A stretch of 64,000 bases of DNA from Gemmatimonadota bacterium (GCA_016713785.1 JADJOM010000003.1:2375501-2439500); one strand, 5' to 3'; shown: positions 20,385-29,730, numbered from the stretch's first letter. Made by a program: numbers and translations. Notes: generated from the letters alone by a model not told the origin.

Positions 20385-20875
20385 CTGGCGCGCACCATCT
20401 GCCGCGGGGGCTCGCCCTCCACGTCCTCCCCCTCCGACCCGAAGTACCAGTCCACCTGCTCCATCAGCTCGGTGTCGGTCGACACCCCGGTCAGGATGGT
20501 CTCCGGAAACCCCGGTTCCACGAGCACGTAGCCGAAGGGGTAGTCGAGGCCGGTCAGCATGATCACCCGGCGTGGCCCCCCCTCGATCTCGACCACGATC
20601 GAATCGGCGGTCGTGGCCTCCAGGGCGATGCCGGCATCCTCGAGCGCGGGGGCCACCAGCGCGGTGTACGCGCGGAAATCGTCCAGCAGGTCGAGCCCGT
20701 CGCCGGAGGCCAGGGTGTCGGTGGCGGCGAGCCAGAAGGCCACCACCGCGGGCCCCTGGATCACCGGTGCCGCCGCAAGCGGCCGGGTGGCCGCCGTATC
20801 CGCGCCAGCCCGGCGCAGGGGGCCCGGGGCGCGGCACGCCGCGAGGGTGGAGAGGGCCAGCAGGAGGACGCGCAC
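20381..20875 (-). CDS. Putative lipoprotein, function unknown
   Basis: A 164-residue protein with a lipoprotein signal: hydrophobic 'VRVLLLALSTLAAC' with the lipobox 'TLAAC' and Cys14. I chose the GTG at 20875, with GAGG 5 bases upstream; a GTG two codons earlier is also possible. The long frame continuing to 21424 is antisense to the next kinase and is not coding. The mature part has mixed alpha/beta content, with Gly-Leu-Asp-Tyr near residue 110, and ends in acidic residues. It matches no family I know. It overlaps the stop of the upstream kinase by 4 bases tail to tail, and is divergent from the kinase at 20996 with a 120-base gap. Confidence 0.6.
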   Translation of the reverse strand: MRVLLLALSTLAACRAPGPLRRAGADTAATRPLAAAPVIQGPAVVAFWLAATDTLASGDGLDLLDDFRAYTALVAPALEDAGIALEATTADSIVVEIEGGPRRVIMLTGLDYPFGYVLVEPGFPETILTGVSTDTELMEQVDWYFGSEGEDVEGEPPRQMVRAS

Positions 20876-20995
20876 CGCCACCTCGTCGGGATTCAGGATT
20901 GCCCCGGGCGGGGCCGATACCACAAGGATGGAGTCCCAGCCCCCCCTCGGGAAGGCCGGCGAGGCACGCCCGCAGGCCACCCGGACAGCCCGGGC

Positions 20996-23173
20996 GTGAG
21001 CGCCCTGGTCCGCCGGGTCCGCGCCGGATACCTGATCGCGATGCTCGTCATCGCGGGCTCGCTGGTCATCGCCGGCTTCACCATGGAACGCGCCCTGGTC
21101 CGCGCCGCCACCGACAGCCGGGTGATGAACCTCGCCGGCCGGCAGCGGATGCTCAGCCAGCGGGTGAGCGCCGCGGCGCTGGGCCTGGTGCAGAGCGGCG
21201 AGGCGGGACGCTGGGACCGGGTGGCGGTCCTCCGCACCGCGCTCGCCGACCTGGTCCGGGTGCAGCGCGGCCTGCAACAGGGCGATGCCGCCCTGGGGCT
21301 GCCCGGGCATCCCAGCCCGGAACTGCAGCGGCTGTTCCGGGCCGCCGAACCGTCCCTGCGCCTCCTGGTCAGTGCCGCCGAATCGCTGCAGGCCACCACC
21401 GACCGCCCGAGTGAGGCGGCCCACGCCTCAGCGGTGGTCGCGGCGTCGGGCGCGGTGCTCCGCTCCGCGGAAGCGATCGCCGCGGCCTACCAGGCGGATG
21501 CCCTGGCGCGGATGCGGGCGCTGCGGCTCACCCAGATCGGCCTCACCGTGGCGATCCTGGCCGCCGTGCTCCTGCTCGGCTGGTTCGTGGTGCGCCCGGC
21601 GGAGCAGCGGATCCGCGCGGCCATCGACGACCTCACTGCCAACGAGGCCGCCCTCACCGAGGCCAACCGGCGGCTGGACCAGGCGCTCACCGCCGCGCAG
21701 GAGGCGGCCCGGCTCAAGGCCGAGTTCCTCGCCAACATGAGCCACGAGATCCGCACCCCGATGAACGGCGTGCTGGGCATGACGGCGCTGCTGCTGGAGA
21801 CGCCGCTCACGGAAGAACAGCGGGAGTACGCCGGTACCATCCAGAGTTCCGGCAATGGCCTGCTCACTATCCTCAACGACATCCTCGACCTCTCCAAGAT
21901 CGAGGCGGGACGCCTCGAGCTGGACCTCGTGGCCTTCGATCCGCGCGTGGCGCTCGAGGAGGCCGCCGACCTCCTCGCGCCGCAGGCGGCGGCGAAGGGG
22001 CTCGAATTCGCGCTGCTGGTGGCCCCCGGCCTGCCGGCGCGGGTGACCTCGGACCCGGCCCGGCTGCGGCAGGTGGCGCTCAACCTCCTCGGTAACGCCA
22101 TCAAGTTCACTCCGGCCGGCGGGGTGACGATCCGCCTCGGCGGGCTCCCGGGCACTGGGAATGCCCTCACCCTGCGGCTGGAGGTGGAAGACACCGGCAT
22201 CGGGATCCCGGAGTCGGCGCGCGGCCGGTTGTTCCAGTCGTTCTCCCAGGCGGATGGCTCCACCACCCGGCGGTTCGGCGGCACCGGGCTCGGCCTCGCC
22301 ATCTCGCAGCGGCTGATCGAGCTGCTGCAGGGCGAGATCGGCTACGACAGCGTCGAGGGCCGGGGCAGCCGCTTCTGGTGCCGGGTGCCGGTGACGGTCG
22401 CCGCCCCGCACGGGAGGCCTCCCCTGCCCTCGCGGCGGACGCTGCTGGTCGTCACCGCCGAGGGGCGCACCGCGGAGTCCCTGGCCCTGCAGGCGCGCGA
22501 GTGCGGCGCCGACTGCACCGTGGTGCAGGACTGGGACGCCGCGTGCGCCTGGCTCCGGGCCACGGGAACCGACGGCGCGGACCTGCTGGTGCTGGTGGAC
22601 CAGGCCATCGTGAGTGTCGACCGCGTGGCCGCCGCCCTGCCCCCCCGCGCCCGGCTCGTCCGGCTGGTGAAAACGGGCCTTCGGGCGGGTCGCGTGGATG
22701 GAACCCCGACCGGCGCGGGAACGCTGCACCTGCCGGTCCGGCTGGCGGCGCTGCGGCGCGAACTGGACCACGTCGCGGCGGTCCCGGCCCAGGCGCGGGT
22801 CCTGGTGGCCGACGCCAACGCGGTGCGCCGTGCCCTCCTGGCCCGCATGCTGCGCACCCTGGGCAGTGAGGTCGTCGTCGCCGGGAGCGGGGCCGATGCG
22901 CTGGAGCGGCTCCATGCCTCGCCGTGCGCCACGATCCTGCTCGACGCGGACCTGATCCGGCTCGACGGTCCGGCCCTGCTCACCGCCCTGCGGGAGCAGG
23001 GCGATGGCCCACCCGACGCCCCACGCCTGTTCGGGGTGCTCTCATCTCACGCCCCGGCCGAGGCCTCCACGGGGCTTCCACCGCTGGACGGACTGCTCCG
23101 CTATCCGATTGTCCCAGCAGACCTTGGCGCGGCCCTCGGCCTGGGACTGTCGGCTATCGAGCCACAGGGTTAG
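20996..23173 (+). CDS. Membrane hybrid sensor kinase with PilJ/nitrate-sensor-like periplasmic domain
   Basis: A 725-residue membrane kinase starting at GTG 20996. Transmembrane helices at about residues 10-30 and 177-199 enclose a helical periplasmic domain opening with 'NLAGRQRMLSQRVSAAAL', the hallmark of the PilJ/nitrate-sensor-like type. Then come HisKA with His250 ('NMSHEIRTPMNG') and HATPase ('DTGIGIPESARGRLF', 'GGTGLGLAIS'). Two C-terminal receiver-like domains are degenerate. The first ('TLLVVTAEGRTAESLALQ') lacks the acidic pair. The second ('RVLVADANAVRRALLARML') keeps Asp650 and Asp652 but has no conserved Lys. Phosphotransfer through these receivers is doubtful, so they may only regulate the kinase. 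Ends 52 bases before the TetR gene. Confidence 0.88.
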   Translation: MSALVRRVRAGYLIAMLVIAGSLVIAGFTMERALVRAATDSRVMNLAGRQRMLSQRVSAAALGLVQSGEAGRWDRVAVLRTALADLVRVQRGLQQGDAALGLPGHPSPELQRLFRAAEPSLRLLVSAAESLQATTDRPSEAAHASAVVAASGAVLRSAEAIAAAYQADALARMRALRLTQIGLTVAILAAVLLLGWFVVRPAEQRIRAAIDDLTANEAALTEANRRLDQALTAAQEAARLKAEFLANMSHEIRTPMNGVLGMTALLLETPLTEEQREYAGTIQSSGNGLLTILNDILDLSKIEAGRLELDLVAFDPRVALEEAADLLAPQAAAKGLEFALLVAPGLPARVTSDPARLRQVALNLLGNAIKFTPAGGVTIRLGGLPGTGNALTLRLEVEDTGIGIPESARGRLFQSFSQADGSTTRRFGGTGLGLAISQRLIELLQGEIGYDSVEGRGSRFWCRVPVTVAAPHGRPPLPSRRTLLVVTAEGRTAESLALQARECGADCTVVQDWDAACAWLRATGTDGADLLVLVDQAIVSVDRVAAALPPRARLVRLVKTGLRAGRVDGTPTGAGTLHLPVRLAALRRELDHVAAVPAQARVLVADANAVRRALLARMLRTLGSEVVVAGSGADALERLHASPCATILLDADLIRLDGPALLTALREQGDGPPDAPRLFGVLSSHAPAEASTGLPPLDGLLRYPIVPADLGAALGLGLSAIEPQG

Positions 23174-23175
23174 AC

Positions 23176-23193
23176 AGCAAGCACACACTTGCT
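23176..23193. promoter_or_regulatory. 18-bp palindrome upstream of TetR gene
   Basis: AGCAAG (23176-23181) and CTTGCT (23188-23193) are exact reverse complements around CACACA. The right arm overlaps the -35 box of the predicted TetR promoter, so it is the likely TetR binding site for autorepression and control of the efflux operon. Confidence 0.55.
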
Positions 23194-23217
23194 TTACCGC
23201 GACGGGGCCGCTATCCT
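23189..23217 (+). promoter_or_regulatory. Promoter of TetR-RND efflux operon (near leaderless)
   Basis: TTGCTT (23189-23194), 17 bases, TATCCT (23212-23217). The expected start is only 0-3 bases before the TetR ATG at 23226. There is no ribosome-binding site, so the mRNA should be leaderless. Confidence 0.5.
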
Positions 23218-23225
23218 GTCCCGCC

Positions 23226-23822
23226 ATGCAAGACATCCGCGAACGCATTCTCGACGCCGCCACCCGCGTGTACACCGAGGCGGGGTTCCGCGGCACCACA
23301 ACGCGTCGGGTCGCGCAGGAAGCCGACGTCAACGAAGTCACCCTCTTCCGTCACTTCGGGACCAAGGAAGCGCTCATCAAGGCGGCGCTCGGCCGGGTGC
23401 ACCGCCCCGACGGGATGCCGCGCCTGACCGAGCCCGCGGACCCGATGGTCGAGCTGCACGCCTGGGCCTGGCACCTCTACCAGCGGTGGTACGCTGGCCG
23501 GCACCTCATCTCCCGCATCATGGGCGACCTGCTCGAGCACCCCGAGATCGCCCCCAGCATCTGCGAGGAGCCGCACGACGAGCACGCCGAGCTCTCGGGC
23601 TACCTGGAGCGTCTGCGGTCCCAGGGCGCCGCCGAGGGCGAGTTCGTGGCGGACGCGGCGGCGGGCATGCTGCTCGGCGCCATTCTCACCCACGCCACCT
23701 GGCGGGACCACTTCGGCGAGAACCTCCCCGCGCCGGAGGTCGTGATCCACCAGTACGTCCTGCTCCTGCTGCAGAGCGTGGGCTTCCGGCCGCCGGTCTC
23801 CGCCCGGGGGGCACGGGCATGA
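23226..23822 (+). CDS. TetR/AcrR-family transcriptional regulator
   Basis: A 198-residue regulator. The N-terminal helix-turn-helix spans about residues 3-50 ('RERILDAATRVYTEAGFRG', 'TTTRRVAQEADVNEVTLFRH', 'FGTKEALIKA'). The C-terminal helical ligand domain covers the rest. The ATG at 23226 fits the family's usual N-terminus; earlier in-frame codons belong to the end of the kinase. Its stop overlaps the TolC gene start (ATGA), so it is first gene of the operon tetR-tolC-adaptor-RND. This arrangement, as in AcrR/TtgR-type systems, suggests it represses the pump and is released by pump substrates. A palindrome overlaps its promoter. Confidence 0.9.
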   Translation: MQDIRERILDAATRVYTEAGFRGTTTRRVAQEADVNEVTLFRHFGTKEALIKAALGRVHRPDGMPRLTEPADPMVELHAWAWHLYQRWYAGRHLISRIMGDLLEHPEIAPSICEEPHDEHAELSGYLERLRSQGAAEGEFVADAAAGMLLGAILTHATWRDHFGENLPAPEVVIHQYVLLLLQSVGFRPPVSARGARA

Positions 23823-25339
23823 GGCGCGTCCTGCTGGCCCTGGTGCTCGTCGGGGCGGCGCCCCTTGGGGGCCAGGCCCCGGCGCCGCGGCCGCTCTCCC
23901 TCGAGGAGGCGCTCGAGCTGGCCCTGCCGGCGAGCGACGGCGTGGCGATCGCGCGGGCCGACATCCTGCGGGCGGAGGGCGAGGTCAAGAAGGTCCGGGC
24001 GGACCTGCTGCCGCAGCTCACCGGCACCGCCACCTACACCCGGACCCTCAAGTCGCAGTTCAGCACCGGCTCCGGCACCGTCGACACCACCGCCACGACC
24101 TTCTGCAACCGGTTCAGCGCCGACCCTTCGCTGCCGGTCGGGTCGCGAGTGGACAGCCTGGAGCGGACGGTCGAGTGCCTGTCGGCGCTCAATCCCTTCG
24201 CCGCGCTGAGCAACCTGCCCTTCGGCCGGAAGAACCAGTACAACTTCGGCCTGCAGTTCAGCCAGGTGCTCTTCAGCAGCGCCATCCTGAAGGGCCGCCC
24301 GCGGGCGGCGGTGGCGGGGCGCAAGGTGGCCCGACTCGGGCTCACCGCCGCCGAGGCTCAGGCGCGCATGGACGTGACAGAGGCCTACTTCGACGCGGTG
24401 CTGACGGACCGGCTGGTGGGCATCGCGGAGCTGTCCCTGGCGCAGGCGGAGACCACGCTGGCCCAGACCCGGCTGGCGCGGCAGGTGGGCACCCAGCCGG
24501 AGTTCGACCTGCTGCGCGCGCAGGTGACCCGTGATAACCAGCGCTCGGCGGTGATCCAGCGCCGGTCGCAGCGGACCCTCGGCTACCTCCGGCTGGGCCA
24601 GCTGCTCGGCCTGCCGCTGCACCAGCCGCTGCGCCTCACCACCGCGCTGGACGAGCAGCCGGGAGAGACGCTGGCGGACGAGCTGCAGGTGGCGCCCCGG
24701 GACACGGCGGCCAACGAGCGCACCGCGGTGCAGCAGGTGTCCGAATCGGTGACGATCCAGGAGGTGCTCACCAACGTCACCCGCTGGGACCGGGTGCCGA
24801 CGGTGCGGCTCACCTCCAACTTCGCGCGGATCGGGTACCCGAACGACGGGCTGCCCTGGAACGCGAGCTTCGTGACGGACTGGACCATCGGCGTGAACGT
24901 CTCGGTGCCGCTGTGGACCAGCGGCCGGCTGCGGGGCAACGCGATGGTGGCGGAGGCCAGCCTGGACCAGGCGCGGACCCGCCTGGCGCAGGCGCACGAC
25001 GCCGCGGTGCTCGACGGGCGGCAGTCGGTGGAGCGACTGAGCACCGCGCTGGCCGCGTGGCAGGCCACGCAGGGCACGGTGGCGCAGGCCGAGCGCGCGT
25101 ACGAGATCGCCACCCTGCGCTACCGCGAGGGGATCTCCACCCAGACCGAGCTGACCGATGCCCGCCTGCTGCTGGAGCAGGCCCAGGCCAACCGTGCCAC
25201 CGCCGCGCGCGACGTGCGCGTGGCCCGGGCCCGCCTGGCCCTGCTTCGCGACCTGCCGCTGGGCGGCGAGGGCGTGAGCGCCACCCTTTCGAACGCCGCC
25301 AGCGGCCTGGCCAACACCCAGCAGGCCGGCGGGAACTGA
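23819..25339 (+). CDS. TolC-family outer membrane efflux protein
   Basis: A 506-residue outer membrane channel subunit. The signal peptide ends near 'APLGGQ' (residue 19). Two outer-membrane-efflux-protein repeats follow, each rich in long coiled-coil helices ('GIAELSLAQAETTLAQTRLA', about residue 200; 'EIATLRYREGISTQTELTDA', about residue 430). An insertion at about 75-130 holds two Cys residues and a Ser/Thr-rich stretch, perhaps an extracellular loop. It should trimerise as the exit duct of the tripartite pump with the adaptor and RND subunits next in line. The ATGA overlap with the TetR gene marks the start; the adaptor gene follows after 6 bases. Confidence 0.9.
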   Translation: MRRVLLALVLVGAAPLGGQAPAPRPLSLEEALELALPASDGVAIARADILRAEGEVKKVRADLLPQLTGTATYTRTLKSQFSTGSGTVDTTATTFCNRFSADPSLPVGSRVDSLERTVECLSALNPFAALSNLPFGRKNQYNFGLQFSQVLFSSAILKGRPRAAVAGRKVARLGLTAAEAQARMDVTEAYFDAVLTDRLVGIAELSLAQAETTLAQTRLARQVGTQPEFDLLRAQVTRDNQRSAVIQRRSQRTLGYLRLGQLLGLPLHQPLRLTTALDEQPGETLADELQVAPRDTAANERTAVQQVSESVTIQEVLTNVTRWDRVPTVRLTSNFARIGYPNDGLPWNASFVTDWTIGVNVSVPLWTSGRLRGNAMVAEASLDQARTRLAQAHDAAVLDGRQSVERLSTALAAWQATQGTVAQAERAYEIATLRYREGISTQTELTDARLLLEQAQANRATAARDVRVARARLALLRDLPLGGEGVSATLSNAASGLANTQQAGGN

Positions 25340-25345
25340 CCTCCG

Positions 25346-26473
25346 ATGACACGGACCCACGCAATGACGCGGACCCCGACTGCCCGCCCGATGGCGCTCG
25401 CCGCCAGCCTCTTCTTCCTTGCCGCCGGCTGCGCCCGCGAGGCAGCGCCACCCGCCGCCGCGTCTGACGCGTCAATGTTCGTGGGCCGGGAGAACCTCGC
25501 GATCGCGCGACAGGAGACGCTGCTGGTGGGCCCGGCCATCTCCGGCACCCTCGACGCCGAACGCTCCGCCACGGTCCGGGCCGAGGTGGGCGGCGCGCTG
25601 GTGGAGGTGCTGGTGGAGCCGGGCCAGCCGGTGGCGCGGGGCCAGCTGCTGGGCCGCATCGACGACACCGGCGTGCGGGAGGGCTACACCTCGGCGCAGT
25701 CCGCGGCGCAGACCGCGGAGCTGACGGTGGGCCTGGCGCGGCGCAACGCCGAGCGCACCCGGGCCCTGGCCGACGCCGGCGCGGTGGCCGAGCGGGACCG
25801 CGAGCAGGCCGACTGGACCCTGCAGAGCGCGGAGAGCCAGCTGGCGGACGCGCGGGCGCGGCTGGTGACGGCCGAGAAGGCGCTCGCGCGCACCGCGCTG
25901 CGGGCACCCTTCGCGGGCCTGATCAGCGATCGCCCGGCCAACCTCGGGGACATCGTGCAGGTGGGGAACCCGCTCTTCACCGTGGTCGACCCGTCGCAGC
26001 TCAAGCTGGAGGGGGCCGTGACGGTCGACGCGCTGAAGGAGCTCCGGGTGGGCACGCCGGTGACGCTCGCGGTGGGCGGGCAGGCGGAGGGGCTGCTGGG
26101 CCGGGTCACGCGGATCAACCCCGCGGTCGATCCCGCCACCCGGCAGGTGCGGGTGACGGTGGGGATTCCCAATACCCGCGGCGCCCTGGTGGCCGGGCTC
26201 TTCGCCGACGGACGGGTGGCGAGCGCCACGAGGGTGGGCGTGGTGGTGCCGGCCGGCGCGGTGGACCGGAAGGGGCTGCGGCCGTTCGTGGTCCGGGTGA
26301 AGCAGGGCAAGGTGGAGCGGGTGGAGGTCGAGCTCGGGCTGATCGATGCCGCCCGGGAGCAGATGGAGGTGGCCACCGGCCTCGCGCCGGGCGACACCCT
26401 GCTCCTGGGCGGCGCCCGCGGCATCGCGCCAGGCAGCACCGTGCAGGTCGGCGTCGCCGCCGAGAAGGAGTGA
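25346..26473 (+). CDS. RND efflux periplasmic adaptor (membrane fusion lipoprotein)
   Basis: A 375-residue adaptor. It has a lipoprotein signal with lipobox 'FLAAGC' (Cys29), then a beta-barrel/lipoyl half ('VGGALVEVLVEPGQPVARGQ', about 78-97), a helical hairpin (about 110-165), the second lipoyl half ('ALRAPFAGLISDRP'), a beta-barrel with 'NPAVDPATRQVRVTV', and a C-terminal membrane-proximal domain. Three closely spaced ATG codons (25346, 25364, 25391) are possible starts; the first is given. It bridges the TolC-type and RND proteins encoded on either side. No metal-binding Met or His clusters are seen, unlike the adaptor at 59953, so drug-type export is likelier. Confidence 0.9.
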   Translation: MTRTHAMTRTPTARPMALAASLFFLAAGCAREAAPPAAASDASMFVGRENLAIARQETLLVGPAISGTLDAERSATVRAEVGGALVEVLVEPGQPVARGQLLGRIDDTGVREGYTSAQSAAQTAELTVGLARRNAERTRALADAGAVAERDREQADWTLQSAESQLADARARLVTAEKALARTALRAPFAGLISDRPANLGDIVQVGNPLFTVVDPSQLKLEGAVTVDALKELRVGTPVTLAVGGQAEGLLGRVTRINPAVDPATRQVRVTVGIPNTRGALVAGLFADGRVASATRVGVVVPAGAVDRKGLRPFVVRVKQGKVERVEVELGLIDAAREQMEVATGLAPGDTLLLGGARGIAPGSTVQVGVAAEKE

Positions 26474-26477
26474 GCCC

Positions 26478-29400
26478 GTGCTGATCTCCGATTTCGCGAT
26501 CCGCCGGCCGGTCGTCACCATCGTCACGATGCTGGCGCTCTCGGTGTTCGGCCTGATCGCGCTGTTCCAGGTGAAGACCGACGAATTCCCCGACGTGCAG
26601 CCGCCGTTCGTGCTGGTGGGGCTCATCTACCCCGGCGCCTCCCCGGACGGCGTGGAGCGCGAGGTGCTGGAGCCGGTGGAGGAGGCGATCGCCTCCATCA
26701 GCGGGGTCAAGAAGATGCAGGGCTCGGCCCAGGACGGGTACGGCCAGATCGTCATCGAGTTCCAGTTCGAGAAGCCACTCCTCGAGGCCACCCAGGACGT
26801 GCGCGACGCCATCAGCGGGATTCGCGCCGACCTGCCGGAGGAACTCGAGGAGCCGGTCATCAAGAAGCTCTCCGACACCGACCGGCCGGTGGTCTCCCTG
26901 GCCCTGTCCTCCGAGACCCTCACCGCCGCGGAGCTCACGCGGCTGGCCGACCCGGGCATCGCGCGGGAGCTGCGCTCGCTGCAGGGCGTGGCCGAGGTGT
27001 CGGTGCTGGGCAAGCACGAGCGGGAGCTGACGGTGCTGCTCCGGCCGCAGGCGCTGACTGCCGCGGGGGTGAGCGTGGCGCAGGTGGTGGGCGCGCTGCG
27101 GGCGCAGAACCTGGCGGCGCCGGTGGGACGGATCGAGAGCGGTTTCGAGGAGCGGAGCATCCGGCTCACCGGCCGGCTGGCGGAGCCGCAGGATTTCCTC
27201 TCGCTGGTGGTGGCGGAGCGGAACGGGCGGGTGATCCGGCTGGGCGAGCTGGCCCAGGCCATCGACGGCACCGCCGAGCCCCGGTCGCTGGCGCTGTACA
27301 ACGACCAGGAGGCCGTCGGGATCGACATCAAGAAGTCGAAGGGCTACAGCACCACCGACGTGAGCGCGCGGATCATCGAGCGGGTGGAGCGGCTCACCGC
27401 GACGCTCCCGGCCGGGGCCAGCCTGGCGGTGGTGAAGAACGCCGGCGAGAAGGTGGACCGCTCGGTGAGCAACGTGGAGGAGACGCTGGTCGAGGGCGCC
27501 TTTCTCACGGTGCTGGTGGTATTCCTGTTCCTCAACTCGTGGCGTTCCACGATCATCACCGGCCTGGCGCTGCCGGTGAGCGTGCTGGCCTCGTTCATCG
27601 CGGTGTGGGCCTTCGGCTTCACCCTCAACACCATGTCGCTGCTGGGCCTGTCACTGGCCATCGGTATCCTGATCGACGACGCCATCGTGGTCCGCGAGAA
27701 CATCGTGCGCCACGTGGAGATGGGGAAGGACCACCTCACCGCCGCCCGCGAGGGGACCGACGAGATCGGCCTCGCGGTGGCGGCCACCACCTTCTCGATC
27801 CTCTCGGTGTTCGTGCCCATCGCCTTCCTGCCCGGCGTCTCGGGGCAGTGGTTCAAGCCCTTCGGCCTCACCATCGCCTGCTCGGTGGCGGTGTCGCTGT
27901 TCGTCTCGTTCTCGCTCGACCCGATGCTCTCGGCCTACTGGCCCGACCCGCACCAGGAGGAGCACGAGAAGGCCTGGATCACCCGGCAACTGGACCGGTT
28001 CAACGCCTGGTTCAGCCGGCTGGCGGAACGCTACAAGCGGGTGATCGCCTGGGCGCTCGACCACCGCTGGACCATGGTGGCCATCTCCACCGCCTCCTTT
28101 GTGCTGGCGCTGGCCATGCCGTACTTCCGGCTGGTGGGCGTGGGCTTCTTCCCGCTCGACGACCGCGCCGAGTTCAACATCACGATCGAGACCCCGCCCG
28201 GCTCGAGCCTGGCCTACACCCGCACCAAGGCGCAGGAGGTCATCGCGGCGCTGCGCCGCGAGCCCGAGGTGCGCTACACCTACACCACGCTGGGCGGCGG
28301 CAACGCCGGCGCGGTGGACGAGGGCGCGATCTTCGTCCGCCTCACCTCGCGCCACGACCGTGACGCGACGGTCGAGGACATCGCCGCCCGGCTGCGGGCC
28401 GAGACCAACCGGATGACCGGCGCCAAGGTCTCGATCTTCACCACCGACTTCGGCGGCGGGCGCAAGCAGGGCCAGCTCGAGGTGCGCGGGTCCGACGTGG
28501 CCACCATCACCGCCGTGGCGGAGCAGCTGCAGGCGGTGGTCGCCACGGTGCCGAACGTGGTGGACCTCGACCTCTCGTCCAAGGGCCAGAAGCCGGAGGT
28601 GACGATCACCCTCGACCGCGGCCTGGCCGGCAGCCTCGGCATCACCGTGGGCGACGTGGCCCAGTCGGTGCGCCCCGCCTTCGCGGGGATCGACGCCGGC
28701 GACTGGGTGGACCCGAGCGGCGAGACCCGCGACGTCGAGATCCGGCTCACCCCCGAGAGCCGCACCCGCCCCGAGGACCTGCGCCGCCTGCCCCTGCTGG
28801 TGGCCGGCCGCGCCGGCCTCCCCGCCACCGTGCCCCTCGGCCAGGTGGCCGACATCAGCCAGAGCGTCGGGCCGGCGGTGATCAACCACCTGAACCGCGA
28901 CCCGGTGGTCAACGTCGAGTGGAACTACTCCGGCCGCGCCTCCGGCGCCGTGATGGACGACGTGCGCGCCGCCATCGCGAAGATCCCGCTGCCGCCGGGG
29001 GTCCGGATCACCGAGGGAGGCGACGCCGAGCAGCAGAGCGAGGTCTTCGGCAACATCTTCATCGCGCTCGGCGTGGCGGCCATGCTGATGTACCTGATCC
29101 TGGTGATGCAGTTCGGCTCGTTCATCGACCCGCTCGCCATCATGCTGTCGCTGCCGCTCTCGCTGATCGGCGTGATGCTGGGCCTCGCCGCCACGGGACT
29201 CACCATCAACATCATGAGCCTGATCGGCGTCATCCTGCTCATGGGCATCGTGGCCAAGAACGCCATCCTGCTGATCGACTTCGCCAAGTGGGCCCGGGAG
29301 CGGCAGGGCCTGGCGCTCCGCGAGGCGCTGATCGAGGCCGGCGCCATCCGGCTCCGCCCGATCCTCATGACCACCTTCGCCCTGATCGCCGGCATGATCC

Positions 29401-29633
29401 CGGTGGCCCTCGGCCGCGGCGACGGAGCCCAGTTCCGCCAGCCCCTCGGCGTGGCGGTGATCGGCGGCGTCATCACCTCCACGCTGCTCACGCTGATCGC
29501 GATCCCCACCTTCTACGAGATCCTCGACAGCCTGCGGGAGTGGTTCGCCCGCGTGGCGCGGCGGGTGTTCGGGAACGCCGCGGTGGACCAGGTCGTTCAT
29601 GCGGTGACCGGGGAGCACCAGGTCGGGCCCTGA
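26478..29633 (+). CDS. RND multidrug efflux permease (HAE1/AcrB-like)
   Basis: A 1051-residue inner-membrane pump. The GTG at 26478 has AAGGAG 7 bases upstream and gives the standard RND N-terminus ('LISDFAIRRPVVTIVTML'). The pattern is 12 transmembrane helices with two large periplasmic loops. Proton-relay residues are in place: Asp400-Asp401 in 'GILIDDAIVV' and Lys927 in 'GIVAKNAILL', equivalent to AcrB D407/D408 and K940. The acidic pair and lack of metal-binding Met residues fit the hydrophobe/amphiphile (HAE1) class rather than heavy-metal pumps. Last gene of the TetR operon; a strong hairpin follows after about 70 bases. Confidence 0.93.
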   Translation: MLISDFAIRRPVVTIVTMLALSVFGLIALFQVKTDEFPDVQPPFVLVGLIYPGASPDGVEREVLEPVEEAIASISGVKKMQGSAQDGYGQIVIEFQFEKPLLEATQDVRDAISGIRADLPEELEEPVIKKLSDTDRPVVSLALSSETLTAAELTRLADPGIARELRSLQGVAEVSVLGKHERELTVLLRPQALTAAGVSVAQVVGALRAQNLAAPVGRIESGFEERSIRLTGRLAEPQDFLSLVVAERNGRVIRLGELAQAIDGTAEPRSLALYNDQEAVGIDIKKSKGYSTTDVSARIIERVERLTATLPAGASLAVVKNAGEKVDRSVSNVEETLVEGAFLTVLVVFLFLNSWRSTIITGLALPVSVLASFIAVWAFGFTLNTMSLLGLSLAIGILIDDAIVVRENIVRHVEMGKDHLTAAREGTDEIGLAVAATTFSILSVFVPIAFLPGVSGQWFKPFGLTIACSVAVSLFVSFSLDPMLSAYWPDPHQEEHEKAWITRQLDRFNAWFSRLAERYKRVIAWALDHRWTMVAISTASFVLALAMPYFRLVGVGFFPLDDRAEFNITIETPPGSSLAYTRTKAQEVIAALRREPEVRYTYTTLGGGNAGAVDEGAIFVRLTSRHDRDATVEDIAARLRAETNRMTGAKVSIFTTDFGGGRKQGQLEVRGSDVATITAVAEQLQAVVATVPNVVDLDLSSKGQKPEVTITLDRGLAGSLGITVGDVAQSVRPAFAGIDAGDWVDPSGETRDVEIRLTPESRTRPEDLRRLPLLVAGRAGLPATVPLGQVADISQSVGPAVINHLNRDPVVNVEWNYSGRASGAVMDDVRAAIAKIPLPPGVRITEGGDAEQQSEVFGNIFIALGVAAMLMYLILVMQFGSFIDPLAIMLSLPLSLIGVMLGLAATGLTINIMSLIGVILLMGIVAKNAILLIDFAKWARERQGLALREALIEAGAIRLRPILMTTFALIAGMIPVALGRGDGAQFRQPLGVAVIGGVITSTLLTLIAIPTFYEILDSLREWFARVARRVFGNAAVDQVVHAVTGEHQVGP

Positions 29634-29705
29634 ACGGACGGCGCGGCCGGACGGTACGCCAGTTGCCCTACCCCTTCCCGGTGGCTGCCGCACCGGGACC
29701 CAAGG

Positions 29706-29730
29706 TCCGGATGCGGTCCCCGCATCCGGA
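29706..29730 (+). terminator. 11-bp hairpin after RND operon
   Basis: TCCGGATGCGG (29706-29716) pairs perfectly with 29720-29730 around a 3-base loop. It is followed by a weak T-rich stretch (TCTTCCGTTT). It probably ends the efflux operon transcript; it could also lie in the leader of the next gene. Confidence 0.5.

Noticed and set aside
20876..21424. N-terminal extension of the lipoprotein to 347 residues
   Set aside because: It would cover the promoter and first 430 bases of the kinase at 20996. The lipobox and GAGG place the start at 20875.
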